Of a stretch of DNA of 64,000 bases, positions 26,294 through 35,859 are shown one piece after another; within the stretch, counting starts at the first letter, position 1; each line of letters opens with the position of its first letter. Both the position numbers and the translations under genes were made by a program. The notes under the pieces are model-generated. The model saw only the letters and a program-made list of their open reading frames with translations, was not told where the DNA came from and did no database searches. This stretch comes from Ignavibacteria bacterium (GTDB taxonomy: Bacteria > Bacteroidota > Ignavibacteria > Kapaibacteriales > UBA4661), in NCBI GenBank assembly GCA_014654705.1, contig JACVZY010000006.1, forward strand, positions 31,179 to 95,178. The letters run 5' to 3'.

Positions 26294-27217
26294 ATGATTT
26301 TTAAACACCTTAGCTTAGTGGTATTCGCGATAGTGCACCTGCTGTTTTTCGCAAGTAGTACCATATTGAAAGCCGATGATGAGAATTTTTCGGCAGAAAT
26401 GAGGAATCTCGTTATCAGAAAAATTGGACATCACATTCTATTGAGCGTGGGAGACAGTGTCTCAAGAGTACTTCCTATCCAGAGATTAAGCAACAATGAG
26501 TTTCAAATCCGATTTGAAAGTCGTTTCACCTTTGTTCCCGATACACTCATCAGCATTGTAGAGAAGGTTATTAGCGCACACCACTTACCCCGGAACTATA
26601 TCGTAAACGTGTATGATTGCTCGACTAATGAAGTGGTCTTTGGCTATGCAATGCTGGAAAGCCGACAGAACAATATCGTCGCCTGTACAGGAAGAAACCA
26701 ACCCGTGCGGTGCTATTATATCAACATACATTTTGCCAATGAAGCTGTTCTCGGCTTGCACACGAGGTATATGCTTGTAGGAGCAGGTCTGCTGGCAATA
26801 GGATTTGTCTTTATGGGGGTAAAACGATGGAAACGTAGTCGCTATAAACTACAACGGCATAGCACAGAAAGTGCCATTTCTGAATCTTTCGTTGCACAAC
26901 GCCCATTTTTATCTATTGGCAAGACAAATTTTTACTATGAAAGCCAATCTCTTGTCATAGATGAAGAAACGATAGAATTGACCGCAAAAGAATCGAAATT
27001 ACTACACATCTTCGCAGAAAATCCCAATCAAATCATCGAACGAAACAGATTGCAAAAAGAAGTTTGGGAGGATGAGGGGGTGATTGTCGGGCGCAGTCTG
27101 GATATGTTTATCTCCAAACTCAGAAAAAAATTGAGCGGTGATTCTTCTCTTAGATTGAATAATATTCACGGCAAAGGCTACAAACTGGAAATCATGATTC
27201 AAGAAGAGTTACATTAA
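26294..27217 (+). CDS. Membrane-bound winged-helix regulator (ToxR-like layout, reversed order)
   Basis: A 307-residue protein. An N-terminal hydrophobic segment (LSLVVFAIVHLLFFASSTIL) exports about 130 residues of sensor sequence. A second membrane segment, MLVGAGLLAIGFVFMGVKRW, is at about 162-181 and is followed by basic residues. The C-terminal 95 residues form an OmpR/PhoB-type winged helix: IELTAKESKLLHIFAENPNQ, RNRLQKEVWEDEGV, RSLDMFISKLRKKL, NNIHGKGYKL. There is no receiver. ToxR and CadC have DNA-binding domain first and sensor last; here the order is reversed with the sensor outside. It is divergent from the propeller gene, and the shared gap (26012-26293) may hold its binding site. 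Confidence 0.8.
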   Translation: MIFKHLSLVVFAIVHLLFFASSTILKADDENFSAEMRNLVIRKIGHHILLSVGDSVSRVLPIQRLSNNEFQIRFESRFTFVPDTLISIVEKVISAHHLPRNYIVNVYDCSTNEVVFGYAMLESRQNNIVACTGRNQPVRCYYINIHFANEAVLGLHTRYMLVGAGLLAIGFVFMGVKRWKRSRYKLQRHSTESAISESFVAQRPFLSIGKTNFYYESQSLVIDEETIELTAKESKLLHIFAENPNQIIERNRLQKEVWEDEGVIVGRSLDMFISKLRKKLSGDSSLRLNNIHGKGYKLEIMIQEELH

Positions 27218-27334
27218 TCTGCATAAACCAATACCTGTAAAGTTTTCAAAATCATCACATTACACGTTAAAAAGCGTCAAACCTGCTATAGCACTCATAA
27301 CATCTACCCTACTCCAAGCTAACATAATAATCGA

Positions 27335-27946
27335 ATGAAAGAAAAATGGGATGACCGCTACAGTCGAAAGGAATTTGCCTACGGTGAAGAGCCCAACGCT
27401 TACCTTCGAGAACAACTACGTTCCATTCCTTCGGGAACAATACTTTTTCCGGCTGAAGGAGAAGGACGAAATGCGGTGTATGCCGCTACACTTGGGTGGA
27501 CAGTGTTTGCCTTTGACCTGAGCATAGAAGGTAAAAAGAAAGCGCTACAATTAGCCGACAAGCATCAGGTTGAAGTCAAATATGATGTGGGAGAATTTCA
27601 ATCGCTGTCGTACAAAGCAAATCAGTTTGATGCGATTGCTTTAATTTATGCACATTTCCCGGCAAGCAGCAAATCAAGCTACCACAAAATACTAACAACC
27701 TACCTGCGCCCGGGCGGTATGCTAATTTTTGAGGCATTTAGCAAAAAGCATATGGACTACATGAGGCAGGACGAAACCATGGGCGGTCCCAAAGAGATAG
27801 AGATGCTATTTTCTCTTGAAGAAATTGCATCGGACTTTCACAATTTTGACATCCTGGAACTGATCGAACAAGAAGTTGAGCTACAAGAAGGACTATTCCA
27901 CAATGGGAAAGGTTCTGTGGTGCGGTTTGTAGGGCGAAAAAGGTAA
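27335..27946 (+). CDS. SAM-dependent methyltransferase (TehB-like class I)
   Basis: A 203-residue cytosolic methyltransferase. The start [20 protein letters not shown] with PNAYLREQL is typical of the small TehB/thiopurine-like group. Motif I reads [16 protein letters not shown], in place of the usual LDLGCGEGRNA; VFAFDLS carries the acid that binds the ribose; [12 protein letters not shown] is motif IV and [13 protein letters not shown] motif VI. Substrate unknown. A strong terminator lies at 28018-28049. Confidence 0.8.
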   Translation: MKEKWDDRYSRKEFAYGEEPNAYLREQLRSIPSGTILFPAEGEGRNAVYAATLGWTVFAFDLSIEGKKKALQLADKHQVEVKYDVGEFQSLSYKANQFDAIALIYAHFPASSKSSYHKILTTYLRPGGMLIFEAFSKKHMDYMRQDETMGGPKEIEMLFSLEEIASDFHNFDILELIEQEVELQEGLFHNGKGSVVRFVGRKR

Positions 27947-28017
27947 TCCATTCTGATGAGGAGTTTTGCAAAAATGCAGTAATGATTTGTACCGCGACAT
28001 GACAAGAGCATACCGAT

Positions 28018-28049
28018 AAAGCCCATAGATATATCCTCTATGGGCTTTT
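28018..28049 (+). terminator. Rho-independent terminator after the methyltransferase gene
   Basis: AAAGCCCATAGA (28018-28029) pairs perfectly with TCTATGGGCTTT (28037-28048) around a 7-base loop, with T on the 3' side and A on the 5' side. The 12-bp stem is one of the strongest in the window. Confidence 0.75.
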
Positions 28050-28202
28050 GTGCGACTCAAGCTCATTTTTCAAACGAGCACCAACTTTATTAAATCAAAA
28101 ATAAAGCAGTCAATTACTAAGGTTTTTCTGCTTTTATTTATTATTTATTAAAATTATTTCGCAATTAAGAACAAAATCATCAAAAATTCATAATTCTTTT
28201 TC

Positions 28203-28210
28203 TATCTTTG
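28203..28210 (+). promoter_or_regulatory. -7 promoter box of the TonB-domain gene
   Basis: TATCTTTG matches the Bacteroidota consensus TAnnTTTG exactly and lies 43 bases before the start ATG 28253. The upstream DNA is strongly A/T-rich. A clear TTTG -33 box is not visible at 19-21 bases. Confidence 0.45.
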
Positions 28211-28252
28211 CCATTGTAACTTACACTTGTCAGACCAATGGAGAGGTTTATT

Positions 28253-28807
28253 ATGAAACCGCATATTCAATCCCCGTCCGTACCTGTACGCACCATCACC
28301 ACATCGTTGATTACCGCCGGACTGCTGCTTGCTTTTGCTAGCACAAGCCTTGCACAAAACCAAGTGAGCAGTACATTGGCAAAAGAACAATCGCCCACTG
28401 CAACCACGCCACTTACCGCGCACACTTCCGCCGAAAAAGCAGACGAACCAGAAGCCGTAAAACCCGAATCGCTCCAATACATCCGACTGAGCGATCTTAC
28501 GGGCGAGGGCAACACCCAATACACCTACACGCCCGCGAAGTACGACCCGAAAGAATTGTCGGCACTACTGCACTACCCCAAAAGCGCTCTCAGCGAAGGT
28601 AAAAGTGGCAAAGTTGACATTGTTGTCTATCTCAACGCGGAAGGAAAAATTACCCGCATGAACTATATCGGTGAGCCACAAGGCGGTTACACGCCATTTG
28701 TACGCAGCGCTTGTGATGCCGTCAGCAAGTGCGCCTTTACGCCCGCACAACGCAACAGCAAACCCGTTCACAGCGTCATCGTTATTCCCATACGATTTGT
28801 TCTCTAA
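28253..28807 (+). CDS. TonB C-terminal domain protein, exported
   Basis: A 184-residue protein. The open frame could start at ATG 28238, but GAGAGG (28241-28246) lies ahead of ATG 28253 and serves as its ribosome site, so I use 28253. The leader LITAGLLLAFASTSLAQ looks cleavable rather than a membrane anchor. A Thr/Ala/Glu-rich linker (about 38-70) leads to a TonB C-terminal domain: LHYPKSALSEGKSGKVDIVV, YLNAEGKITRM, CDAVSKCAFTPAQRNSKPV, SVIVIPIRFVL. Normal TonB proteins stay anchored in the inner membrane; a cleaved version could not transmit energy directly. No exbB/exbD gene is nearby. It may be a free periplasmic accessory or an oxidoreductase-type relative; function unproven. Confidence 0.72.
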   Translation: MKPHIQSPSVPVRTITTSLITAGLLLAFASTSLAQNQVSSTLAKEQSPTATTPLTAHTSAEKADEPEAVKPESLQYIRLSDLTGEGNTQYTYTPAKYDPKELSALLHYPKSALSEGKSGKVDIVVYLNAEGKITRMNYIGEPQGGYTPFVRSACDAVSKCAFTPAQRNSKPVHSVIVIPIRFVL

Positions 28808-28854
28808 GCAGCACGGTGCTTCATGAAGCACACCTTTACAGCAAAATTGACGAC

Positions 28855-28895
28855 AAAGCCCGTTTGGATGGATGCCAACCAAACGGGCTTTTTTT
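28855..28895 (+). terminator. Rho-independent terminator after the TonB-domain gene
   Basis: AAAGCCCGTTTGG (28855-28867) pairs with CCAAACGGGCTTT (28879-28891), followed by more T residues. It separates the TonB-domain gene from the convergent purH gene and may act in both directions. Confidence 0.75.
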
Positions 28896-28925
28896 GTGCT
28901 CATCAGTGTTTTTAACGCGCCAAGT

Positions 28926-30524
28926 TTAGTGCCGGAAGTGCCGGACACCCGTAAACATCATTGCTATTCCTTTTTCGTCTGCTGATGCAATTACCTCAGC
29001 GTCACGCACTGAGCCGCCCGGCTGAATAACTGCCGTTGCACCGGCTTTCACCGTTTCCAGCAAGCCATCGGAGAATGGGAAAAATGCGTCCGATGCCACT
29101 GCCGACCCCTTCAAATCTATACCTGCCGCCTCTGCTTTGCGTGCCGCAATAGCAGCCGAATCCACCCGCGACATCTGCCCCGCACCGATAGCCAATGCAC
29201 GATCTGAGGCAGCATAGACAATAGCATTCGATTTGACGTGCTTTGCTATGCGCCATGCGTATTCGAGTGCCTTGCGTTCGTCGTTAGTGGGTTGGCGCTT
29301 GGTGACAACATCGGTTCCATCAGTGTTCCAGAGCAGCGTATCAGCACTTTGGAGCAGCATACCGCCTGCGATTGCTTTTACTTCCAGACGGAGCGCCGTC
29401 CGGAGCGCGTCGTAATTCACCGTCATCAGGCGGCGATTTTTCTTTTGCTGAAGCAGCTCCAACGCGGCTGGAGCATAGCTAGGTGCAATGACCACTTCAG
29501 TAAAAATTTCATCCACCGTTTTTGCCGTCTCAAGGTCAAGCTCGCCCGTCAAAGCAATAATTCCACCAAATGCAGAAGTGGTATCGCACGAGTACGCCTT
29601 CAGATATGCCTCTTTGAGTGTTGCGCCGGAGCCGACACCGCACGGATTCGTGTGCTTAATGATGACAGCCGTTTCGCCGCTTGTTGCTCCCAGAAATTCA
29701 AGCGCCAGCTTTGCTGCGGCATCTATGTCGAGGAGGTTGTTGTAGGAAAGCTCTTTGCCGTGCAGATATCGGAAAATGTCGGTGTACGCCGCCGATGTGC
29801 CGGATTGTTTGTAGAGAGCTGCCGTTTGGTGAGGGTTTTCGCCGTAGCGGAGATCTTGTTCCTTGCGCAGTGCAATGGAAAGTGTTGTCGGCAGAAGATT
29901 TGAAGAAGCTTCCGAAGCGGTCTTGCGCGAAAAATAGCCCGCAATCATACCGTCGTAGTACGCAGTGTGAGCAAATGCCTCGTGCGCAAGGGAAAGTCGT
30001 GTGTCTTCAGGGATTGCGCCGTTGTGCGTGTGGAGGGCGCTAAGAATTTCGTCGTATCGTGCTGGATTTGTTACAACTGCCGTCCAACGGTAATTTTTTG
30101 CCGATGCCCGAATCATTGCCGGACCACCAATATCAATGTTCTCAATGATGTCGTCGTGCGTGGAAGCTGGATTTTCCAGCGTTTTCTCGAAAGGGTAAAG
30201 ATTGACCACCACAAGGTCAATGGATTGAATCATGTTGGCTTCCATTTGGTGTACGTGCTTGGGATTGTCGAGCACTCCCAGCAAACCACCGTGAATAGCG
30301 GGGTGCAACGTTTTAACCCGCCCGTCCAGTATTTCATCAAAGCCCGTTACCTCGGAAATACTGACAACGGGAACACCCGCATTCTTGAGTTCCTGCGCCG
30401 TGCCGCCGGTGGAAATTATTTGAATATCGCGCTCGGCAAGGTTACGAGCGAAATCTATGATACCGGTTTTGTCGGAAACGCTGATAAGCGCTCTGCGGAT
30501 AACGTGCGTGGAAGGATGAAGCAT
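28926..30524 (-). CDS. purH: Bifunctional AICAR formyltransferase / IMP cyclohydrolase
   Basis: A 532-residue enzyme catalysing the last two steps of IMP synthesis. ATG 30524 is used because conservation begins at [13 protein letters not shown]; the earlier frame start at 30590 adds 22 unmatched residues. The N-terminal MGS-like cyclohydrolase domain has [26 protein letters not shown] and HGGLL. The formyltransferase part has [28 protein letters not shown] (catalytic lysine and histidine), AFGGIIAL and, near the end, [16 protein letters not shown] and IQPGGSVRD. Length is normal for the family. It stands alone among its neighbours, divergent from the cyanophycinase gene. Confidence 0.97.
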   Translation of the reverse strand: MLHPSTHVIRRALISVSDKTGIIDFARNLAERDIQIISTGGTAQELKNAGVPVVSISEVTGFDEILDGRVKTLHPAIHGGLLGVLDNPKHVHQMEANMIQSIDLVVVNLYPFEKTLENPASTHDDIIENIDIGGPAMIRASAKNYRWTAVVTNPARYDEILSALHTHNGAIPEDTRLSLAHEAFAHTAYYDGMIAGYFSRKTASEASSNLLPTTLSIALRKEQDLRYGENPHQTAALYKQSGTSAAYTDIFRYLHGKELSYNNLLDIDAAAKLALEFLGATSGETAVIIKHTNPCGVGSGATLKEAYLKAYSCDTTSAFGGIIALTGELDLETAKTVDEIFTEVVIAPSYAPAALELLQQKKNRRLMTVNYDALRTALRLEVKAIAGGMLLQSADTLLWNTDGTDVVTKRQPTNDERKALEYAWRIAKHVKSNAIVYAASDRALAIGAGQMSRVDSAAIAARKAEAAGIDLKGSAVASDAFFPFSDGLLETVKAGATAVIQPGGSVRDAEVIASADEKGIAMMFTGVRHFRH

Positions 30525-30785
30525 GATGATAGGAAAGAATGAAAAAGATTTTTGACAACAGAAACGCAAATTTACAACCTCCTCCGGCATTGCGCAACCA
30601 TTTTAGCCGCCAAAAGACTTTTTTGCAAATTATCCATACGATGAAGAAATTTAAGAAAAATGCACAAATTATTGCCAATTTTGTGATTTTTTTCGCCATT
30701 ATTTGCATATTGAGCAAAAGCATGGTATATTCGCTAGTAGCGAAACAGTCCGCCACCTGATATTGTTCCACAACTACGAAAGGCT

Positions 30786-31592
30786 ATGAAACGCATGGAA
30801 TGGACTTCTACGAAAGGTTTACTTGTAATTGTCGGGGGAAACGAAGACAAAATCAAAACAAAGAGCGTTTTACAGTTTATTACCGATAACAGCCATGCCG
30901 CCTGCATTAGCATCATCCCTACTGCCAGTTCCTATGGCAAGGAATTGGGCGACGAATACGCAGAGCTGTTTATGAAAATGGGTATTGCTAAAACACACGT
31001 GATTGCCGCCCGTTATGTCGGCGATGCCGACACACCGGAGTATCACGCAATGGTGAATGAATCGGACGCATTTTTCTTCACCGGTGGCGACCAAGTAAAG
31101 CTCGTTGAAGTCTTTAAGGGCACCGAACTATTGCAGAAAATATATGCCAAGCACGCAAGTGGTGCGCTTATTGCCGGCACGAGTGCCGGAGCGGCGGCAG
31201 CGAGCGACGAAATGCTTTTCGATGGTGACGAAAAAGGCTTCCAAAAAGGCTCCGTCAAAACAACACAAGGTTTTGGTTTTCTGCCAAACATCACAGTGGA
31301 TACGCATTTTACACAACGCAATCGTATTCCGCGACTGGCGCAAATCCTTGCTCGCAAGGTCAATGCTTACGCAATCGGGCTGGATGAAGACACGGCACTT
31401 TCGATTGATGCTGCCGGGAATGCGTACGTCGTGGGCAGTGAGATGGTAACATTTATGGCAATCACCAATGCCACGACCACAAATTATGAGCAGCTTCCGA
31501 ATCAGTCTCATTACAGCGTTCATGGGCTTGCGACGAGTTTTCTCGCCGCAGGTGGAAAATTTCATCTTCCCTCCTGGACAAGGCTTCCGTAA
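30786..31592 (+). CDS. cphB: Cyanophycinase
   Basis: A 268-residue serine hydrolase of family S51, the enzyme that cuts the Asp/Arg polymer cyanophycin into beta-Asp-Arg dipeptides. Visible are LLVIVGGNEDK, FFFTGGDQVKLV, the nucleophile elbow GTSAGAAAASDEML (S133), NITVDTHFTQRNR and IGLDEDTALSID. Length and spacing fit known CphB proteins. No signal peptide, so it acts inside the cell. The gene opens the cyanophycin block and is followed by a 172-base gap before the first synthetase homologue. ATG 30786 is used; ATG 30795, three codons in, is equally possible. Confidence 0.93.
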   Translation: MKRMEWTSTKGLLVIVGGNEDKIKTKSVLQFITDNSHAACISIIPTASSYGKELGDEYAELFMKMGIAKTHVIAARYVGDADTPEYHAMVNESDAFFFTGGDQVKLVEVFKGTELLQKIYAKHASGALIAGTSAGAAAASDEMLFDGDEKGFQKGSVKTTQGFGFLPNITVDTHFTQRNRIPRLAQILARKVNAYAIGLDEDTALSIDAAGNAYVVGSEMVTFMAITNATTTNYEQLPNQSHYSVHGLATSFLAAGGKFHLPSWTRLP

Positions 31593-31764
31593 CGTTTGCA
31601 AAAGAGAATTCATTTTCTTAGTTTTTCCCTCTCTCGTCATCAGCCACGCTTATTTCCATACCCGCATTGCACGACAAGCCCTTTACCGCGAGTGGTATAT
31701 TGACAGCGTTGCACTGCATAACTCGACTATCTCTATTTCATTACCCTCAATCCTTCCCAAACAG

Positions 31765-33699
31765 ATGAGACAGGACACCCACGAACCCCTGCCGCACAAG
31801 CAGACCACTGAAGACTTCAGCGTTAGTAAGTTTTATTCCTACAAAGGACCGAGCTATTATCTGCCGCGTCCGGCGGTTGTCTTCAATCTCTTTATTGCAC
31901 CGGAAGGAAGGACGGTTGAGTATTATCAACCCCTCGTAGTAGCTGAATTTCCACAACTTGCCAAGCGGAAATTTGAGCGTGTCATAGATGTTTTCGTCGC
32001 GGCACTCATTGAAGCGCTCCGCATGGAAATCAACCTGCCCATCACCGAAAGCAACATCAGCTATGACGGTGATTCCTACGTGGTAGCAGTGCAGTACTTG
32101 GACGAATATGTCGCCGAGGACGCAGCAATGCTTGTGGCGGAGTGGTTTGCGGCGCTGAGTGTCGAAAAATCGTTTGATTTTCACGCCGGATTCCAAACGC
32201 TGCAAAAACGCTTCGACCGTACCATACAAGGCGGTCCGACTATTTCTTCGATTATCGAGGCGGGAATGAAGCGAAATATCCCCATGTTTTTCCTGCGCAA
32301 TGAAGGAGATTTTCAGTGGGGATACGGTAGAAAGCAAGTGCGCGGTCGCTCTACGGTCTTTCACACCGACAGCATCAAGGACACCGAATTCACAACACAA
32401 AAAGACGCTGTGAAAGAATTTCTGCTGGATTGCGGCTTCCCAACACCGATTGGCAATAATTGTATGACCGAAGAAGACCTTTTGGAGGAAATTGCCGTTC
32501 TTGGTTTCCCACTTGTGGTCAAGCCACTTGCAGGACACAAAGGTCAAGGCGTTACCACCGATATTCAGACCAAGGAAGAAGCACTGCTCGCCTTTCAGCG
32601 TATTGTGGATGCTGCGAAGGAAGCAGGAACAGGCTTTGACGGCGCAATCGCGGAGCAACAGGTCTATGGCAAAGACCACCGTTTGCTGGCAGTGAACGGG
32701 CGATTTGTGGCTGCCTTGCAGCGCGTTCCCGCATTTGTGGAAGGCAATGGGAAAGACACGATTGAAGCGCTTATCGAACTGGAGAATAAACGCCCTGAGC
32801 GGCGCAATAATGCACGCTCTCCGCTCTCTGCGATTATAGTGGATGATGGTTTGATAGAATATATCGCCTTGCAGAATCTCACGCTGTCTTCTGTGCCACC
32901 GATGGGCGAGCGCGTGTATCTGCGCCGTGTGGCGAATGTTTCCATTGGCGGCGTATCGGTGAATGTTACCGAGCAGATGCACCCGCGCAATATCAAAATG
33001 GTGAACGATATTGCAAAGTTTTTCAAGGTGATGTGCATGGGCATTGATGTTTTGGCAGAAGATATCAGTAAACCGTGGGACGCGGGCAATTTCGCTATTA
33101 TCGAAATCAATGCCGGTCCCGGAATTTTTATGCACATCGCGCCTGCAGAAGGCACATCTATTGATGTTCCGGCGATGATTATGCGTGCAAATTTCCCAAA
33201 GGACAGAAGTGAGCGCATCCCGATTATTGCCGGAAATAACCTTTCGCAAGAGTTATGTGCAAGAATATATGCTACGCTGCAAGCATTGAAGCCTGATATA
33301 GAATTTGGTGCACTGACCGAGCACGGTGTCTTTTTCAATAACGAATTTTTTCACAAGCATAAACGCCATAGCAAAAATGTAGAAATTATGCTCCGCAATC
33401 CCACACTGGATTTTGCGGTCTTTCGCCACACAAAAGACGACATTTTTGATTATGGCACGTTCCATGAGGGCGCAGACGTGGTGATTCTGGATACTCCGCA
33501 CTATGCTGAAGAAATCTTAAAGCGCGACGTGCAGCCGGATGGCTTTCTTCTGCAAGTGCATGACGGCTATATTGTGGTCATGGGCGGTGGTATGGCAGAA
33601 CCTCGTGCTGTCACATTTTCTGCCGAAGAAGGCAAAGATAGTGGTATATTCAAGGCATTGGAGCCAATTTTGCCGACCCTCTTGACAAAATATGACTGA
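31765..33699 (+). CDS. Cyanophycin-synthetase homologue A: active-looking ATP-grasp, dead Mur domain
   Basis: A 644-residue protein from ATG 31765; the frame back to 31468 overlaps cphB and is not used. The N-domain (1-155) keeps the overall shape but lacks the HxxEHxALELQ segment. The ATP-grasp domain is complete: FPLVVKPLAGHKGQGV (K253, loop 256-263), EQQVYGKDHRLLAVNGRFVA (297-316), VPAFVEGNGKDTI, YLRRVANVSIGGVSV, and IIEINAGPGIFMH (E447, N449). At the Mur-ligase P-loop, RIPIIAG runs into NNLSQEL (491-497) where active enzymes have TGTNGKTTT. A shrunken Mur core follows and the Mur C-terminal domain is absent (typical CphA is near 870 residues). Known: CphA2-type enzymes use only the ATP-grasp site to join beta-Asp-Arg. 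It overlaps the next gene by 8 bases. Confidence 0.85.
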   Translation: MRQDTHEPLPHKQTTEDFSVSKFYSYKGPSYYLPRPAVVFNLFIAPEGRTVEYYQPLVVAEFPQLAKRKFERVIDVFVAALIEALRMEINLPITESNISYDGDSYVVAVQYLDEYVAEDAAMLVAEWFAALSVEKSFDFHAGFQTLQKRFDRTIQGGPTISSIIEAGMKRNIPMFFLRNEGDFQWGYGRKQVRGRSTVFHTDSIKDTEFTTQKDAVKEFLLDCGFPTPIGNNCMTEEDLLEEIAVLGFPLVVKPLAGHKGQGVTTDIQTKEEALLAFQRIVDAAKEAGTGFDGAIAEQQVYGKDHRLLAVNGRFVAALQRVPAFVEGNGKDTIEALIELENKRPERRNNARSPLSAIIVDDGLIEYIALQNLTLSSVPPMGERVYLRRVANVSIGGVSVNVTEQMHPRNIKMVNDIAKFFKVMCMGIDVLAEDISKPWDAGNFAIIEINAGPGIFMHIAPAEGTSIDVPAMIMRANFPKDRSERIPIIAGNNLSQELCARIYATLQALKPDIEFGALTEHGVFFNNEFFHKHKRHSKNVEIMLRNPTLDFAVFRHTKDDIFDYGTFHEGADVVILDTPHYAEEILKRDVQPDGFLLQVHDGYIVVMGGGMAEPRAVTFSAEEGKDSGIFKALEPILPTLLTKYD

Positions 33700-35800
33700 T
33701 TCTGTTATGCCATCGGAGACTACGTTCCACCAAGAGACACCGCCACAAGCGCTGACTGCATTGGATATTCGTCTTGTGCGTGGTGCAAATGCGTTTGCAT
33801 GGTCACCTGTGGTGCGGCTCACGCTGGATTTGGGAGCATACGACGAAGTATTTACCAATACCATCGAAGGCTTTAGGGAGGCGTTGCAGCAGCAATTACC
33901 ATCGCTTTACGACCACCAGTGTTCAGTCGGCAAGCCGGGCGGCTTTTTCCAGCGTGTGCAGGAAGGAACGCTTTTGGGGCACGTGTTGGAGCATATTGCA
34001 CTGGAATTGCAAGTGCTGGGTGGAATGGACGTAACCTATGGTAAAACGCGACGCACCACACAAAAAGGCGTTTACAATGTTGTCTTTAGCTACATCCATG
34101 ATGAAGCGGGCATACTTGCCGCTCGGTCTGCACTCGAAATTGTGAACAGCCTTCTCAGCAAGGAAACACCAGACATTGCGCCGATAATTATTCGTTTGAA
34201 AGCTATCAACAATCGTTTTCTACCGTCTTACTCTACTCAAGCACTGACAGCCGAAGCACGCCGACGCTCCATACCGCTTGTGCGCTTGGATGGAAAGCAT
34301 ATAGATATTTTTCAACTTGGTACGGGCAAGCATCGGCAATACTTTGAGCATGGGCGACATTTGCCGCACTTTACAAGCGGAATCTCCGCAACCATTGGCA
34401 TATCGGAAACGCTTAAAAAAGAGATGATGAGCGACCTTGTGCAGACGGGCATACTTCCACAACCTAAAAGTGCGAACTCTGAAGAATCCAACGACGGCGC
34501 ACCGCCACTCACCAATGATTATCGTATTCTGCTTCTGAACGGCGGTGTTCCACGCGCACTCAAACTCGCCCCACCAATCATAGCAGGTGATGGCAAGAGT
34601 AGTATTCAAGCACTTGTGGACGTACTCAACCGTCAGCGCCACACGAGTGGTCGCTTGCAGCCGGTGGCGATAGATACGGAAACGCTGGGGCTGCTTGCCG
34701 AGCAAGATTATACGCCGGAAAGCATTCCCTACAAAGGAGTAATAATTCGCCTTAAACGCACTGGCACACTCGAAAACGGTGGCGCTGTGATTGACATGAC
34801 CGACGAACTATCGGCGGCAAATGCAGTGCTTTTGGGTAGCATTGCTCAGCACTGGCTGAACTCGCGGGGAATTATTATGGCGGAACTTCACATTACAACA
34901 CCGTCTTTGCGCTCTTATCTGCTCCGCAGTGCGGAAGAAGGCACGACGACTATTCGGACATCGCTTTCGCCGGACATGGCTCTGTATCAGTTTCCCACAA
35001 GTGGACGTGGCTACAATATTGCGCAAAATCTTCTGGCAGCACTTTTTCCACCCGAAAAACCAAAGCATATTCCGATTCTGGCGGTAACAGCAGGAATTGG
35101 CGGCGATTTGCTGGCAATTATGCTGGACGACGCACTTACGGATTTTGGCTATACCGTAGGGCGGGCAACACCGCAAGAGCTTTTGATTCGCAAAGATGTG
35201 GCTCCGTCACCGATTTCCACGGCAAACAGCGTCCTTCAGGCTCTGACCAATCCCACGCTTGATTGCATTGTTGCCGAAATTCCGCTTGAAACTATCACGC
35301 GCGACGGCATTCAGTATGACCGCGCAGACGTGGGCATTGTGCTCAACATTGATGAGAATGCTGCCGGAGAAGGTGCTTTCGACAATGCGCTCGAAACACG
35401 CGAAGATGTGGCGCACGCCCATGCGCTTGTGGCAGAGTACATCCACGACGATGGCGTATCGGTGCTGAATGCGAACAACCCGCTAATTACGCGCAGTGTG
35501 GAGCGGCATGACAGTGAAACGATTTATTTTGCTACTGCCCGCATGAACCCCCGACTTCTTTTGCACTGTTCGCGCGGCGGCAAGGCAGTGCTGCTGGATG
35601 AAGAAACAATGTTTCTACGCGAGGGCAAGCAAGAAACATTGCTCGTCCGTGATATTCGGCTTGACGCAGCGCTGGACAAAGATTTGCTGCTTGCGCTTAC
35701 CTCGTCGCTTCTGGCATTTGGAATACCACTCCGTAAACTGCAATCATGGCTCAAAACTATGATTGAACGAATTAGCGACCACAAAAAACAGCATGAATAA
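33692..35800 (+). CDS. Cyanophycin-synthetase homologue B: intact N-domain motif, both ATP sites lost
   Basis: A 702-residue protein. The N-domain closely follows CphA: RLVRGANAFAWSPV (28-40), GGFFQRVQEGTLLGHVLEHIALELQ with HxxEH at 97-101 (split here by several residues), and GVYNVVFSYIHDEAG. The ATP-grasp domain is cut down: from DLVQTGILPQPKS it jumps over a polar linker to NDYRILLLN, removing the KP and GxGxGV segment. The late ExN metal motif is replaced by IRTSLSPDM (421-429). In the Mur part IPILAVTAGIGGDLLAI (460-476) stands where the P-loop TGTNGKTT should be. A shortened Mur core ends without the C-terminal domain. It appears to be a pseudoenzyme subunit for protein A, possibly with an activity of its own in the N-domain. 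Confidence 0.82.
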   Translation: MTDSVMPSETTFHQETPPQALTALDIRLVRGANAFAWSPVVRLTLDLGAYDEVFTNTIEGFREALQQQLPSLYDHQCSVGKPGGFFQRVQEGTLLGHVLEHIALELQVLGGMDVTYGKTRRTTQKGVYNVVFSYIHDEAGILAARSALEIVNSLLSKETPDIAPIIIRLKAINNRFLPSYSTQALTAEARRRSIPLVRLDGKHIDIFQLGTGKHRQYFEHGRHLPHFTSGISATIGISETLKKEMMSDLVQTGILPQPKSANSEESNDGAPPLTNDYRILLLNGGVPRALKLAPPIIAGDGKSSIQALVDVLNRQRHTSGRLQPVAIDTETLGLLAEQDYTPESIPYKGVIIRLKRTGTLENGGAVIDMTDELSAANAVLLGSIAQHWLNSRGIIMAELHITTPSLRSYLLRSAEEGTTTIRTSLSPDMALYQFPTSGRGYNIAQNLLAALFPPEKPKHIPILAVTAGIGGDLLAIMLDDALTDFGYTVGRATPQELLIRKDVAPSPISTANSVLQALTNPTLDCIVAEIPLETITRDGIQYDRADVGIVLNIDENAAGEGAFDNALETREDVAHAHALVAEYIHDDGVSVLNANNPLITRSVERHDSETIYFATARMNPRLLLHCSRGGKAVLLDEETMFLREGKQETLLVRDIRLDAALDKDLLLALTSSLLAFGIPLRKLQSWLKTMIERISDHKKQHE

Positions 35801-35859
35801 TCCGTTGGCATGAACAATCATTATCAACATTACATTACTTATCATTGGAGACGTGTGCG

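Larger units (their letters stand above)
27947..28252. other. AT-rich intergenic region with terminator and promoter
   Basis: This 306-base gap has no gene. It contains the terminator of the methyltransferase gene (28018-28049), then about 120 bases of very A/T-rich DNA with T-runs, and a -7 box (28203-28210) for the TonB-domain gene. No tRNA or other RNA gene was seen. Confidence 0.6.

Noticed and set aside
31468..31764. Upstream extension of synthetase homologue A
   Set aside because: It overlaps the cyanophycinase C-terminus and has no CphA similarity; ATG 31765 fits the family start.
31747..33249. 500-codon open frame antisense to the first synthetase homologue
   Set aside because: It mirrors codon bias of the real gene, is rich in His/Arg/Cys without domain pattern, and the + strand carries clear ATP-grasp motifs.
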